Shown piece after piece: positions 23,374-31,649 of a stretch of DNA of 64,000 nt. Position 1 is the first letter of the stretch; each line of letters starts with the position of its first letter. Both the position numbers and the translations under genes were made by a program. The stretch spans positions 62,001 to 126,000 of the forward strand of contig CACPQM010000002.1 in assembly GCA_902636075.1 (NCBI GenBank), given 5' to 3'. This stretch comes from an uncultured Pelagibacteraceae bacterium (GTDB taxonomy: Bacteria; Pseudomonadota; Alphaproteobacteria; Pelagibacterales; Pelagibacteraceae). The notes beneath the pieces are model-generated. The model searched no databases and was not told the origin of the DNA. It was given only the letters and a program-made list of their open reading frames with translations.

Positions 23374-23868
23374 ATGGTAACAATGACACACAAAAAAACT
23401 AAATCGATGCCTAAAATAGCACTTTATGAGCCTGATATACCACAAAATACGGCTGCGATAGCTCGAACTTGTTCTTGCCTTGGGGCTGTTCTTGAGATTA
23501 TAGAGCCTTGTGGATTTTTACTAAGTGACAAACGTTTTAAAAGAGTTGTGATGGACTACCTGGATGAAAAATTGATGAGGATTTACAAAAGTTCAGATGA
23601 ATTTTTTGAAACAAAAAAAAATGATAGAGTAATTTTGATGACAACTAAGGCAAGTAAAATTTATACTGAATTTAAATTTAGATGCAACGACACATTGCTA
23701 TTTGGAAGAGAAAGTTCAGGTGTCCCAGATGAAGTTCATAAAAGACTAGAGAATAAGATAAAAATACCAATGATTGAAAAAAAAAGATCCTTGAACCTTG
23801 CATCTTCAGTTGCAATAGTATTGTCAGAAAATATAAGACAATCAAATATTTATGGATCAAACAATTAA
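23374..23868 (+). CDS. trmL: tRNA (cytidine(34)-2'-O)-methyltransferase, SPOUT family
   Basis: TrmL methylates the wobble nucleotide of certain leucine tRNAs. The SPOUT domain is complete: IALYEPDIPQNTAAIARTC at the N-terminus, then LLFGRESSGVPDEV and KRSLNLASSVAIVLSE, which form the trefoil-knot SAM site. The ATG at 23374 has an AAGG-containing sequence about 10 bases upstream. The ATG at 23407 (MPKIALYEP) would give the 153-residue length usual in the family and is also possible. The stop overlaps hemF by 17 bases. Confidence 0.9.
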   Translation: MVTMTHKKTKSMPKIALYEPDIPQNTAAIARTCSCLGAVLEIIEPCGFLLSDKRFKRVVMDYLDEKLMRIYKSSDEFFETKKNDRVILMTTKASKIYTEFKFRCNDTLLFGRESSGVPDEVHKRLENKIKIPMIEKKRSLNLASSVAIVLSENIRQSNIYGSNN

Positions 23869-24679
23869 AAAAAAATTAGCACGAAATTGGTTTAAGACTT
23901 TGCAAGAAGTTATTTGTCAAGAAATAGAAGAATTAGAAGGAAAAAAAAATATCTTCAAAATTAAAAATTGGGAAAGAGGAAAAAACTCAAATGAAGGTGG
24001 TGGCCAATTTAGAATATTGGAAAATGGAAAAATATTTGAAAAAGTAGGAGTAAATTTTTCTGAAGTTTACGGAAAATTTTCAAAACAATTTAGAAATAGA
24101 ATTCCTGGGGGAGATAAAAATCCAAACTTTTGGGCAGCAGGTATATCAGTAGTAATGCATATGAAAAACCCTCATGTTCCTGCAATGCATTTTAACACTA
24201 GATATATTTATACTTCTCATGGATGGTTTGGTGGAGGGATGGATGTTACTCCTTGCCTGAAAGATAAAAGTTTAGAAAAATGGTTTCATAATGAATTAAA
24301 GAAATCTTGTAATAAACATAATAAAAATTTTTACAAAAAATATAAAAAATGGTGTGATGAATATTTTTACTTGCCGCATAGGAAAGAACCAAGAGGTATA
24401 GGAGGAATTTTTTTTGATTATAAAAAAGAAGATTGGGAAAAAGATTTCAGTTTTGTAAGAGAAGTAGGAATAAGTTTTAAAAATATTTTTAGAGAAATTA
24501 TATTAAAAAAATATAAGAAAAAATGGTCAAATAAACAAAGAGAAATTCAATTAGAAAAAAGAGGTCGATATGTTGAATTTAACTTACTTTATGATAGAGG
24601 TACAAAGTTTGGTTTACAAACAAACGGTAATGTTGAGGCTATTTTAATGTCACTACCACCTGTCGCTAAATGGAAATAA
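23852..24679 (+). CDS. hemF: Oxygen-dependent coproporphyrinogen III oxidase
   Basis: HemF converts coproporphyrinogen III to protoporphyrinogen IX using oxygen, in heme synthesis. Typical stretches are visible: GGGQFRILENGKIFEKVGVNFSEVYG, HMKNPHVPAMHFNTRY, TSHGWFGGGMDVTPC, GIGGIFFDY and the C-terminal YDRGTKFGLQTNGNVEAILMSLPP. The 275-residue length is normal. It overlaps trmL by 17 bases, and greA follows after 3. Carrying only the oxygen-dependent form here fits an aerobic life. Confidence 0.97.
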   Translation: MDQTIKKKLARNWFKTLQEVICQEIEELEGKKNIFKIKNWERGKNSNEGGGQFRILENGKIFEKVGVNFSEVYGKFSKQFRNRIPGGDKNPNFWAAGISVVMHMKNPHVPAMHFNTRYIYTSHGWFGGGMDVTPCLKDKSLEKWFHNELKKSCNKHNKNFYKKYKKWCDEYFYLPHRKEPRGIGGIFFDYKKEDWEKDFSFVREVGISFKNIFREIILKKYKKKWSNKQREIQLEKRGRYVEFNLLYDRGTKFGLQTNGNVEAILMSLPPVAKWK

Positions 24680-24682
24680 ATT

Positions 24683-25159
24683 ATGGAAAAAGAGCCGATC
24701 ACAGTTAGAGGTTTAGAAAAATTAAAAGAAGAATTGATTTTCTTAAAAGAGAAGAAAAGACCTGAGATAGTTGCAGCCATAGCTGAAGCAAGATCACATG
24801 GAGATCTTAAAGAAAATGCAGAATATCATGCTGCAAAAGAACAGCAATCTCACAATGAAGGAAGAGTTCAAGAAGTTGAAGATATTATAGCTAGAGCAAA
24901 TGTTATTGATGTTTCAAAATTAGATAACGACGGAAAAGTTATATTCGGTTCAACTATAATGCTACAAAATTTAGATACTGAAGAAAGTTTGAAATATAAG
25001 ATTGTTGGAAAGGATGAGGCAGATTTAAAAGAAAAACTAATATATTTTAAATCGCCGATAGGTATGGGTCTAATTGGTAAAAATAAGGGTGATTTAGTTG
25101 AAATTAAAACTCCTGCAGGCATAAAAAATTTTGAAATAAAAGACGTTAAATATATTTAA
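24683..25159 (+). CDS. greA: Transcription elongation factor GreA
   Basis: GreA rescues backtracked RNA polymerase by stimulating transcript cleavage. The N-terminal coiled coil ([40 protein letters not shown]) holds the acidic tip residues, with the usual D-x-x-E in GDLKENAEY. The C-terminal FKBP-like domain ends [23 protein letters not shown]. Length of 158 residues is standard. Its stop interlocks with that of convergent cca (TTAA at 25156-25159). Confidence 0.97.
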   Translation: MEKEPITVRGLEKLKEELIFLKEKKRPEIVAAIAEARSHGDLKENAEYHAAKEQQSHNEGRVQEVEDIIARANVIDVSKLDNDGKVIFGSTIMLQNLDTEESLKYKIVGKDEADLKEKLIYFKSPIGMGLIGKNKGDLVEIKTPAGIKNFEIKDVKYI

Positions 25160-26430
25160 TTATTTAATACGTTATCAATTTCTTTATTACTTAATTTAAA
25201 GCTGTTATTTAACCACAAGTCTTCGAGTAATCTAATTTTTTGTCCAAATTCTTTACCTTCTTTTAAATTGTATTTTTCAAGTAAATCCTGTGTTTTTAAC
25301 GGAAAAATAGGTTTCTTAAACTGTTCGAAATATTTTTTTAATTGAATTAGTTTTTTTGGTACTGTTTTAGAGTTAAAAATTTTTAAATCTATTAAATCAA
25401 TAACGTAAGATTTATTATTAAAATAAAATATCCTTTGAAGATTTTTCTTATTAAAGTAATCCTTTTCAGAGAATAATTCATAATTTTCAATAAGAAACTT
25501 TATTCTTTTTTTATCTTCATTTGATAAATTATACTTAAATAAAAAATAATTTGCGTTATCAGTTTCATCTATAATTAAGTAGGAAATCAAAAAAATAAAT
25601 GTTTTGTTTTTAAATATATTTTTTGAGTAGTCATTCATTTTTTCTAAATTATTAAGATTAACAAGCTGAGGAAAAATTGTTGTTAAAATTTCTAATGAAA
25701 AAGTGTCTTTTGGTAATTGTAAAAAATTTTTAGATAAAATAATTTTTTTTAATTCGCTCATTAATCTTTCTTTTGAAAGATTGGCTACACCAGCAATGTT
25801 TTGCTTTATTGATTTTTTTACTAATGAATTATGAGGGTGATAGCTATAATTTATAAAGAATCTCACATATCTCAAAATTCTTAAATAATCTTCCTGAATT
25901 CTATTATCTGCATTACCAATAAAAATCACCTTTCCCTCTTCTATATCTTTGGCACCTCCATTTGGATCAAACAAATTACCATCTTTATCAGCATAAATAG
26001 AATTAATGGTAAAATCTCTTCTTGATGAGTCTTTCAACCAGTCTGTTGTATATCTAACATTTGCATGTCTTCCATCGGTATCAACATCTTCTCTTAATGA
26101 TGTGATCTCAAAATTTTTTTGTCCTATATTTGCAGTAATAGTTCCGTGTTTTATGCCAGTTTCAAAGAATTTAATGTTATTTGATTGCAAACATTCTTTA
26201 ACTTGATTTGGATTTAAATTTACAGCTAAATCAATGTCATCCACATCCTCTTGATTTAAAATTTTTCTAACACATCCGCCAACATATCTAATTTCACTTG
26301 TGTCATTAAATTTAGATATCGAGTCAAAAAGTTTTGAAATTTCAGTATTTTTATAAATGTTTAAAAAAGAGCTATCTTTAAGAGTAAGTTTTTTGTTTGT
26401 TTTAAAGATTTTTTTAAAAAAATTGTACAT
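25156..26430 (-). CDS. cca: CCA tRNA nucleotidyltransferase / poly(A) polymerase family
   Basis: This class II nucleotidyltransferase adds or repairs the 3' CCA of tRNAs. The head motif [12 protein letters not shown] (49-60) is followed by the catalytic D65 and D67 (DDIDLAV); [11 protein letters not shown] and [12 protein letters not shown] lie further on, with RILRYVRFF in the neck. The 424-residue length suits a CCA-adding enzyme without HD domain; poly(A) polymerase activity cannot be excluded. It lies just downstream of tRNA-Gln on the same strand. Confidence 0.92.
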   Translation of the reverse strand: MYNFFKKIFKTNKKLTLKDSSFLNIYKNTEISKLFDSISKFNDTSEIRYVGGCVRKILNQEDVDDIDLAVNLNPNQVKECLQSNNIKFFETGIKHGTITANIGQKNFEITSLREDVDTDGRHANVRYTTDWLKDSSRRDFTINSIYADKDGNLFDPNGGAKDIEEGKVIFIGNADNRIQEDYLRILRYVRFFINYSYHPHNSLVKKSIKQNIAGVANLSKERLMSELKKIILSKNFLQLPKDTFSLEILTTIFPQLVNLNNLEKMNDYSKNIFKNKTFIFLISYLIIDETDNANYFLFKYNLSNEDKKRIKFLIENYELFSEKDYFNKKNLQRIFYFNNKSYVIDLIDLKIFNSKTVPKKLIQLKKYFEQFKKPIFPLKTQDLLEKYNLKEGKEFGQKIRLLEDLWLNNSFKLSNKEIDNVLNN

Positions 26431-26433
26431 AAG

Positions 26434-26507
26434 TGGCTGGGGTGCTAGGATTCGAACCTAGGATGGCGGTACCAAAAACCGCTGCCTTACCACTTGGCTA
26501 CACCCCA
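26434..26507 (-). tRNA. tRNA-Gln (anticodon TTG)
   Basis: On the minus strand the gene reads from TGGGGTG (26507-26501) to CACCCCA, then discriminator G and an encoded CCA (26436-26434). The acceptor arms pair fully. The anticodon stem GCGGT/ACCGC encloses TTTTGGT, giving anticodon TTG. The T-arm shows GGTTCGAATCC. At 74 bases including CCA it is a normal class I tRNA. It is just upstream of cca. Confidence 0.96.
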
Positions 26508-26539
26508 AAATTAATTTCATATATCACAAAAAAAAAGCT

Positions 26540-27388
26540 TTATATAGTTTTTGATAAATTACACCAATAGTTTTTATAATTTTTTCTTAATAATTTCTTT
26601 GCATTTAGTGCGGCTTTTTTGGACTTAAAATACCCAACGATTGTTGAGCCAGATCCTGACATTCTTACATATGAATTTTTATCAATATTTAAAAAATAAT
26701 CTCTAAGTTTCTGAAGTCTAGGATATTTTTTTGTAGATATGATTTCTAAATCATTTTTTAACTTTGACATTAAATTAAAGTCAATATTTTTTGACTTTAT
26801 TTTTGATAATTGTGGTTTTGAGTAATGTCTAACTCGGTTAAAGATAACTTTTGTAGAACAGCCAAAATTAGGTTTAACCATTAAAACGAACATTTTTAAA
26901 TTTTTTTTAATTTTTGTAGTTTTTTTTTTGTAAGAAATAATTAAATTTTTTTGATCGATGCCCAAGATTACATCTGACCCTATTTTTGAACATAAATTAT
27001 ATCTCTCCCTTAATGTTAAATTGATTTTGTTTTTTTTTTCAAAATAATTTATTAAAGAGGCCGCATTCATAGAGCCCCCGCCAAGTCCAGCTTTTTGAGG
27101 AATATTTTTTTTTATTAAAATTGAATATTTATGATTTTTTAATTTTTTTTTTTTATCTAGAATATTTAACAAATTACTTACGGTATTTAATTTTGGTACT
27201 TTATTAGAAAAATGTCCTGAAAATTTTACTACATGATTTTTATTATTTATTCTTTTTATAAAAATTTGATCATGTAAATCAACAAAAGCAACTAGAGTTT
27301 CTAAATTATGAAGTTTTGACTTTCGTTTTCCTAGCACGTTGAGAGATAAATTAACTTTTGCATGTGATTTAATCTTTTCAAATCTCAT
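26540..27388 (-). CDS. ispE: 4-diphosphocytidyl-2-C-methyl-D-erythritol kinase
   Basis: IspE phosphorylates CDP-methylerythritol in the MEP isoprenoid pathway. It is a GHMP kinase: N-terminal SHAKVNLSLNVLGKR with K11, the ATP loop GLGGGSMNAAS (101-111), and RMSGSGSTIVG near the C-terminus. The 282-residue length fits. It lies 3 bases downstream of the TPR protein gene and 32 bases before tRNA-Gln. The product route links to ispH and the carotenoid genes at 40-45 kb. Confidence 0.96.
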   Translation of the reverse strand: MRFEKIKSHAKVNLSLNVLGKRKSKLHNLETLVAFVDLHDQIFIKRINNKNHVVKFSGHFSNKVPKLNTVSNLLNILDKKKKLKNHKYSILIKKNIPQKAGLGGGSMNAASLINYFEKKNKINLTLRERYNLCSKIGSDVILGIDQKNLIISYKKKTTKIKKNLKMFVLMVKPNFGCSTKVIFNRVRHYSKPQLSKIKSKNIDFNLMSKLKNDLEIISTKKYPRLQKLRDYFLNIDKNSYVRMSGSGSTIVGYFKSKKAALNAKKLLRKNYKNYWCNLSKTI

Positions 27389-27391
27389 TAA

Positions 27392-29065
27392 TTATGATCT
27401 ATCTAAACCCACAAGTAACTTAGATTTTATTTTTGATTTCATTTTATCCTCTGTTTCATCAAGCTCTAGAACAGCACGCCAATAATAGTTTGCTTGTAGT
27501 TTTTTATTTAGTCTCCAAAGAACATCGCCATAATGATCGTTAACAATTGGGTCGTCCGGCATAAGCTGCAAGGCTCTTTTAAGATATTTTTCAGCATTAA
27601 TATAATCACCAATCAAATAATATCCCCAACCAACAGAGTCTGTTATATAGGGATCATTTTCTTTTTGTTTGTAGGCTGACTTTATCATTTTCATTGCTTC
27701 ATCTATTTTGTGGTTTCTTTCTAACCAACTATAAGCAAGATAATTCATTGTATATGGTTCATTTGGATATATTTTTAAACTCTCCAACATATCTTTGTCA
27801 GCTTTTTCATAATTCCCCATCCTTTCATAGCTGCTACCTCTTCTGTATAGAATCCTTGAGAGTGCATAAGAATTCTTTTCAACTTTTTCAATTAATTCAG
27901 TGTAATATTCAATAGCAATTTCATAATTTTCAAAACCTTTATTAATGTTTGCATAATCGTAAAGAATTTTTAAAGTTGGAGACTTTATAGAATTGAAATG
28001 CTTCTTAATATAAATTGCAGCTTCCTCTTCTGAATTATCTTCAGATAGTATTCTTCCAATCTTTTTTATTTTATACCAAAAAAATAATTTATCTTTTTTT
28101 TTGAAATCTTCTAAAATTTTATTAGCTTGGTAATTATTCTTATTAAAGAAATAATTTTCAGCAAGCAAAGTTCGATTGAAATAAAATTTAGGATTTAAGT
28201 ATTCTGATATTCTTAAATAAAAATTTGACTGATCAAAAATATTTTGAGTAGAAAATAAATTAGATACCAAATAAAAGATCTCAGCCAAAATATCATTTTC
28301 ATTTTTACAAGAAAAATAGGTTTTAAATTTTTTATAATCTTCATTATCGATCCAATCTTTTATTTGATGTAATAATATACTTTCTCCTAAAGGTTCAATT
28401 CTTTTAGATAATTCATTTACTTTTTTAAGTTCTTTATTCTCAATCAAATTTGCAAAATAAAAATACATATATCTCGAATAATCTCCATCAGAGCTATTTA
28501 ATAACCTTTCAAAATATGAATTTGTTTTTTGTGAGTTTAAATAACAATTCTGAAAAGCAGTTGAAATTAAACTTAATGATCCATATTTATTATCTTCAAC
28601 AGCTTCCTTTTTAAGAAAAAGATAATTGAAATCTTTTAAAATTTTGTAAATTACGTATTCGTAAGTTCCATCATCTTTGTCCATTTGGAATTCTTTGATT
28701 CTTTTATTTGCTTGTTTAAAATCTTTTTTCTTAAAGCTATCAACTAAAAGTAGAAGGTTAAGCTCAAAGGTATTTGAATTAATATCATTTTTTGAAATTT
28801 TTATTTGGTCTATTCCTTTTTTTACTTGTCCATTTAAAACTAGTGAAAATACATACTTTTTTAAAAAATTATCATGTTTTTGAATAAGAAATTTAGATGA
28901 ATTAAAAAAATCAAGTGCAGCCTCATTTTTTTGATTACCTGATGAAACTAAAGCAGAAAAATAATTAGAGAGATACTTTTGATTGAATTTATTATCTTCA
29001 GAAGTACTTGAATATGTGCTGGTCTGCAGTGCTAAAAATGATAAAATTACTAATAAAATTTTCAT
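27392..29065 (-). CDS. Exported tetratricopeptide-repeat protein
   Basis: This is a 557-residue protein from the ATG at 29065, with a signal peptide (MKILLVILSFLALQTSTYSS). An upstream in-frame ATG at 29092 gives a worse leader. The body is helical with TPR units, clearest in the C-terminal 200 residues (RGSSYERMGNYEKADKDML; VGWGYYLIGDYINAEKYLKRAL; HYGDVLWRLNKKLQANYYWRAVLEL). Similar exported TPR proteins beside ispE occur in other alphaproteobacteria. The partner is unknown. It is divergent from the uracil-DNA glycosylase with 10 bases between the starts. Confidence 0.85.
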   Translation of the reverse strand: MKILLVILSFLALQTSTYSSTSEDNKFNQKYLSNYFSALVSSGNQKNEAALDFFNSSKFLIQKHDNFLKKYVFSLVLNGQVKKGIDQIKISKNDINSNTFELNLLLLVDSFKKKDFKQANKRIKEFQMDKDDGTYEYVIYKILKDFNYLFLKKEAVEDNKYGSLSLISTAFQNCYLNSQKTNSYFERLLNSSDGDYSRYMYFYFANLIENKELKKVNELSKRIEPLGESILLHQIKDWIDNEDYKKFKTYFSCKNENDILAEIFYLVSNLFSTQNIFDQSNFYLRISEYLNPKFYFNRTLLAENYFFNKNNYQANKILEDFKKKDKLFFWYKIKKIGRILSEDNSEEEAAIYIKKHFNSIKSPTLKILYDYANINKGFENYEIAIEYYTELIEKVEKNSYALSRILYRRGSSYERMGNYEKADKDMLESLKIYPNEPYTMNYLAYSWLERNHKIDEAMKMIKSAYKQKENDPYITDSVGWGYYLIGDYINAEKYLKRALQLMPDDPIVNDHYGDVLWRLNKKLQANYYWRAVLELDETEDKMKSKIKSKLLVGLDRS

Positions 29066-29075
29066 ATTTAAATTT

Positions 29076-29780
29076 ATGACTTTAAATCTCAAAAATCAAA
29101 ATGACATATTAAACCTTGAAAATCTTAACTCAAATGAAATTGAGTATATATTTAACGATAAGCCAATTAACAGACTTAAAACTAAACCACAGCTAGAAGA
29201 TAAAAAAAAACTACTTTTAGAATTAAAGAATGAAATCGAAAATATAGATAATTGTCAACTGAAGAATAATGCTACACAATTAGTATTTGCTGATGGTAAC
29301 AGCGAAAGTAAAATTATGATAATCGGTGAAGGTCCAGGCCAAAAAGAAGACGAGCAAGGGAAGCCATTTGTGGGAGACGCTGGGCTATTATTAAATAAAA
29401 TGTTAGATGCTATTCAAATAAAAAGAAATAATATTTATATTACTAATGTAGTTAACTATAGACCACCAAATAACAGAAAGCCTGAGCCTTCAGAAATTAA
29501 TAGATATTCGAATTTTCTTCGAAAACATATTTCAATTATTAATCCTAAAATTTTAATTCTGATGGGTAGTACTGCAATGGAGTCACTTTTTGGATCAAAG
29601 ATAAAAATTTCAAAAGAAAGAGGGGTTTGGAAAGATTTAATCATTCATAATAAAACATATTTGACAATGATCACATTTCACCCAGCATATTTATTAAGGC
29701 AAGCTGAACAAAAAAAATATTCTTGGGCTGATTTAAAACAAATCAGGAAGAAAATTGATGAATTAAGAATATCAGTCTAA
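29076..29780 (+). CDS. Uracil-DNA glycosylase, family 4/5-like
   Basis: This removes uracil from DNA at the start of base excision repair. The ATG at 29076 gives 234 residues. Motif A GEGPG (84-88) followed by QKEDEQGKPFVGDAG, ITNVVNYRPPNNRKP (122-136), and motif B HPAYLLR (202-208) identify the UDG superfamily, closest to the family 4 type. Classical family 4 enzymes hold a [4Fe-4S] cluster with four cysteines; here C60 is the only cysteine in the protein, so no cluster of that kind is possible. Alphaproteobacterial relatives, as I recall them, also lack some of these cysteines. A start at 28983 would overlap the divergent gene and was rejected. Confidence 0.9.
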   Translation: MTLNLKNQNDILNLENLNSNEIEYIFNDKPINRLKTKPQLEDKKKLLLELKNEIENIDNCQLKNNATQLVFADGNSESKIMIIGEGPGQKEDEQGKPFVGDAGLLLNKMLDAIQIKRNNIYITNVVNYRPPNNRKPEPSEINRYSNFLRKHISIINPKILILMGSTAMESLFGSKIKISKERGVWKDLIIHNKTYLTMITFHPAYLLRQAEQKKYSWADLKQIRKKIDELRISV

Positions 29781-29787
29781 CTTTCCG

Positions 29788-29922
29788 ATGATAGAATTTC
29801 ATAAAAAATATATAAATTGGTGGAGAGAAAAACTTAATCTTTCAAATTATGGATTATTGTGGATTACTTTTATTAAAGGTTTGATAATTGGAGTACTCTT
29901 ATATCATTTTTTTATTAATTAA
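29788..29922 (+). CDS. Small membrane protein, 44 residues, unknown function
   Basis: A short ORF fills the 141 bases between the glycosylase and rnhB. Its ATG at 29788 is 7 bases after the glycosylase stop and its TAA shares one base with the rnhB ATG (TAATG). The product has a basic, tryptophan-containing N-terminal half (INWWREKLNLSNYGL) and one hydrophobic helix (about residues 25-42). The exact fit in a same-strand run and the membrane-protein character support it being real. I do not recognise a family. Confidence 0.6.
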   Translation: MIEFHKKYINWWREKLNLSNYGLLWITFIKGLIIGVLLYHFFIN

Positions 29923-30500
29923 TGAGAAAAATTATAGCTGGAGTTGATGAAGTTGGTAGAGGAAGTTTAATTGGTCCAGTGCATGCTGCAGCTGTTATTC
30001 TTAAAAAAAATATTAGAAAGAAAGAGATCAAAGATTCAAAGAAGTTAACTAAAATCGATAGAGAAAAATTAGCAAAATTTATAAAAAAAAATTCTATTTG
30101 GGCAATAGGATCTGCCTCAGTTAAGGAAATAGAAAAACTTAATATTTTAAATGCTAGTTTATTAGCCATGAAGAGAGCTATAAAAAAACTAAAAGTCAAA
30201 CCAAATTTAGTGCTTATTGATGGAAATAAATCACCTGAATTAAAAAATTATCTTGTTAAAACAATAATTAAAGGAGACCAAAAAATTAAAGAAATATCAG
30301 CAGCATCAATAATTGCAAAAGTTTCAAGAGATAAACTGATGTTTAAAATGTCAGAAAGTTTTAAAAAATACAAATGGGATTTAAATGCGGGTTATGGAAC
30401 TAAAGATCACATTAATGCTATTAGAAGATATGGAGTAACTAGATTTCATCGAAAAACATTCTACCCTATACACAACATATTGAGTCACAGAAAAAAATAG
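29922..30500 (+). CDS. rnhB: Ribonuclease HII
   Basis: RNase HII cuts RNA in RNA-DNA hybrids and at single ribonucleotides in DNA. The GVDEVGRGSLIGPV motif (6-19) supplies catalytic D8 and E9; LIDGNKSP and AASIIAKVSRD supply the others. The 192-residue length is typical. It starts in the stop codon of the 44-residue ORF. A RNase HI gene is also present at 46.1 kb. One GANTC site (30482-30486) falls in its last codons, part of the cluster before ccrM. Confidence 0.96.
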   Translation: MRKIIAGVDEVGRGSLIGPVHAAAVILKKNIRKKEIKDSKKLTKIDREKLAKFIKKNSIWAIGSASVKEIEKLNILNASLLAMKRAIKKLKVKPNLVLIDGNKSPELKNYLVKTIIKGDQKIKEISAASIIAKVSRDKLMFKMSESFKKYKWDLNAGYGTKDHINAIRRYGVTRFHRKTFYPIHNILSHRKK

Positions 30501-30558
30501 TAACAAGTAGACTCAAAATAATTCAATCTCAGGTTGACGAAGACTCTACTCTGGAGTC
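30482..30558. promoter_or_regulatory. Cluster of four GANTC methylation sites upstream of ccrM
   Basis: GANTC occurs at 30482-30486 (GAGTC), 30510-30514 (GACTC), 30542-30546 (GACTC) and 30554-30558 (GAGTC), directly before the gene for a CcrM-type methylase that is expected to modify this sequence. The last two lie in inverted arms AGACTC / GAGTCT (30541-30546 and 30554-30559). In Caulobacter, GANTC sites in the ccrM promoter take part in its control; the same is inferred here. Confidence 0.55.
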
Positions 30559-30575
30559 TAATTAATAATTAAAAA

Positions 30576-31649
30576 ATGAGTAATCAAACTTTAAAAAACA
30601 AAATTATTAATGGAGATAGTTTAAAAGAATTAAAAAAAATTCCTGATGAAACTTTTGATCTTATTTTTGCTGATCCCCCGTACAACCTTCAATTAAAAAA
30701 AGAATTGAGTAGACCAGATACATCTAAAGTGGATGCTGTAGATGATAAATGGGATAAATTTGAAAGTTTTAAAAGTTATGATGAATTTTCTTTTTATTGG
30801 TTAAAAGAATGTAAGAGAATTTTAAAAAAAAATGGATCAATTTGGGTAATAGGTAGCTACCACAATATTTTTAGAGTGGGTGCTACAATGCAAGATTTAG
30901 GTTTTTGGATACTAAACGATGTAATTTGGAATAAAAATAATCCTATGCCAAATTTTAGGGGCACAAGGTTTACTAACGCACATGAAACACTTATTTGGGC
31001 ATCAAAAAGTGAAGGGTCAAAATACACTTTTAATTATCAATCATTGAAATGCTTGAATGATGATCTCCAAATGAGATCTACATGGAACCTTCCAATCTGT
31101 AATGGTAAAGAAAGATTAAAAAATAACGGAAAAAAAGTCCATTCTACTCAAAAACCAGAAGCTTTGCTTCATAGAATAATATTAGCCTCATCAAATAAAA
31201 ATGATTTTATTTTAGATCCATTTTTAGGATCAGGTACTACAGCTGTTGTTTCTAAAAAATTAGGTAGAAACTATTATGGAATTGAAAAGGAAAAAAATTA
31301 TTTTGATGCTACAAAAAATAGATTAGAAAATACAGATGTTATAAAAGATGAATATCTAGATACACTTCAAAATAATAGATCTAAACCAAGAATTCCTTTT
31401 GGATCATTAGTTGAAATGGGCTTGATTAAACCTGGAACAGAAATTTATGATCAAAAGAAAAAAGTAAATGCTAAAATTATGGTGGATGGAAGTATAAAAT
31501 ATCAACAATCAGAGGGTTCAATTCACAAAGTTGCAGCAAAAATTATTGGTGCTGAGAGCTGTAATGGATGGACTTTTTGGCATTATAAATCTGGAAAATC
31601 TTTAAAACCAATTGATGATTTGAGACAAAGATTAAGGCCTACAAATTAA
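30576..31649 (+). CDS. ccrM: CcrM-type DNA adenine methyltransferase (GANTC)
   Basis: This is a beta-class N6-adenine methyltransferase of 357 residues. Catalytic DPPY is at 33-36 (FADPPYNLQL) and the SAM motif follows late (LDPFLGSGTTAVV, about 214), the order of beta-class enzymes. The extra C-terminal domain of about 80 residues (GSLVEMGLIKPG... to NGWTFWHYKSGKSLKPIDDLR) is the hallmark of CcrM. In alphaproteobacteria CcrM is a cell-cycle methylase for GANTC with no partner nuclease; none is seen here. Its stop interlocks with the convergent FAD enzyme (TTAA at 31646-31649). Confidence 0.95.
   Translation: MSNQTLKNKIINGDSLKELKKIPDETFDLIFADPPYNLQLKKELSRPDTSKVDAVDDKWDKFESFKSYDEFSFYWLKECKRILKKNGSIWVIGSYHNIFRVGATMQDLGFWILNDVIWNKNNPMPNFRGTRFTNAHETLIWASKSEGSKYTFNYQSLKCLNDDLQMRSTWNLPICNGKERLKNNGKKVHSTQKPEALLHRIILASSNKNDFILDPFLGSGTTAVVSKKLGRNYYGIEKEKNYFDATKNRLENTDVIKDEYLDTLQNNRSKPRIPFGSLVEMGLIKPGTEIYDQKKKVNAKIMVDGSIKYQQSEGSIHKVAAKIIGAESCNGWTFWHYKSGKSLKPIDDLRQRLRPTN

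Noticed and set aside
30562..30572. TTAA pair before ccrM as a CtrA site
   Set aside because: CtrA boxes need TTAA-N7-TTAA; here the two TTAA are 3 bases apart, and such pairs are common in AT-rich DNA.
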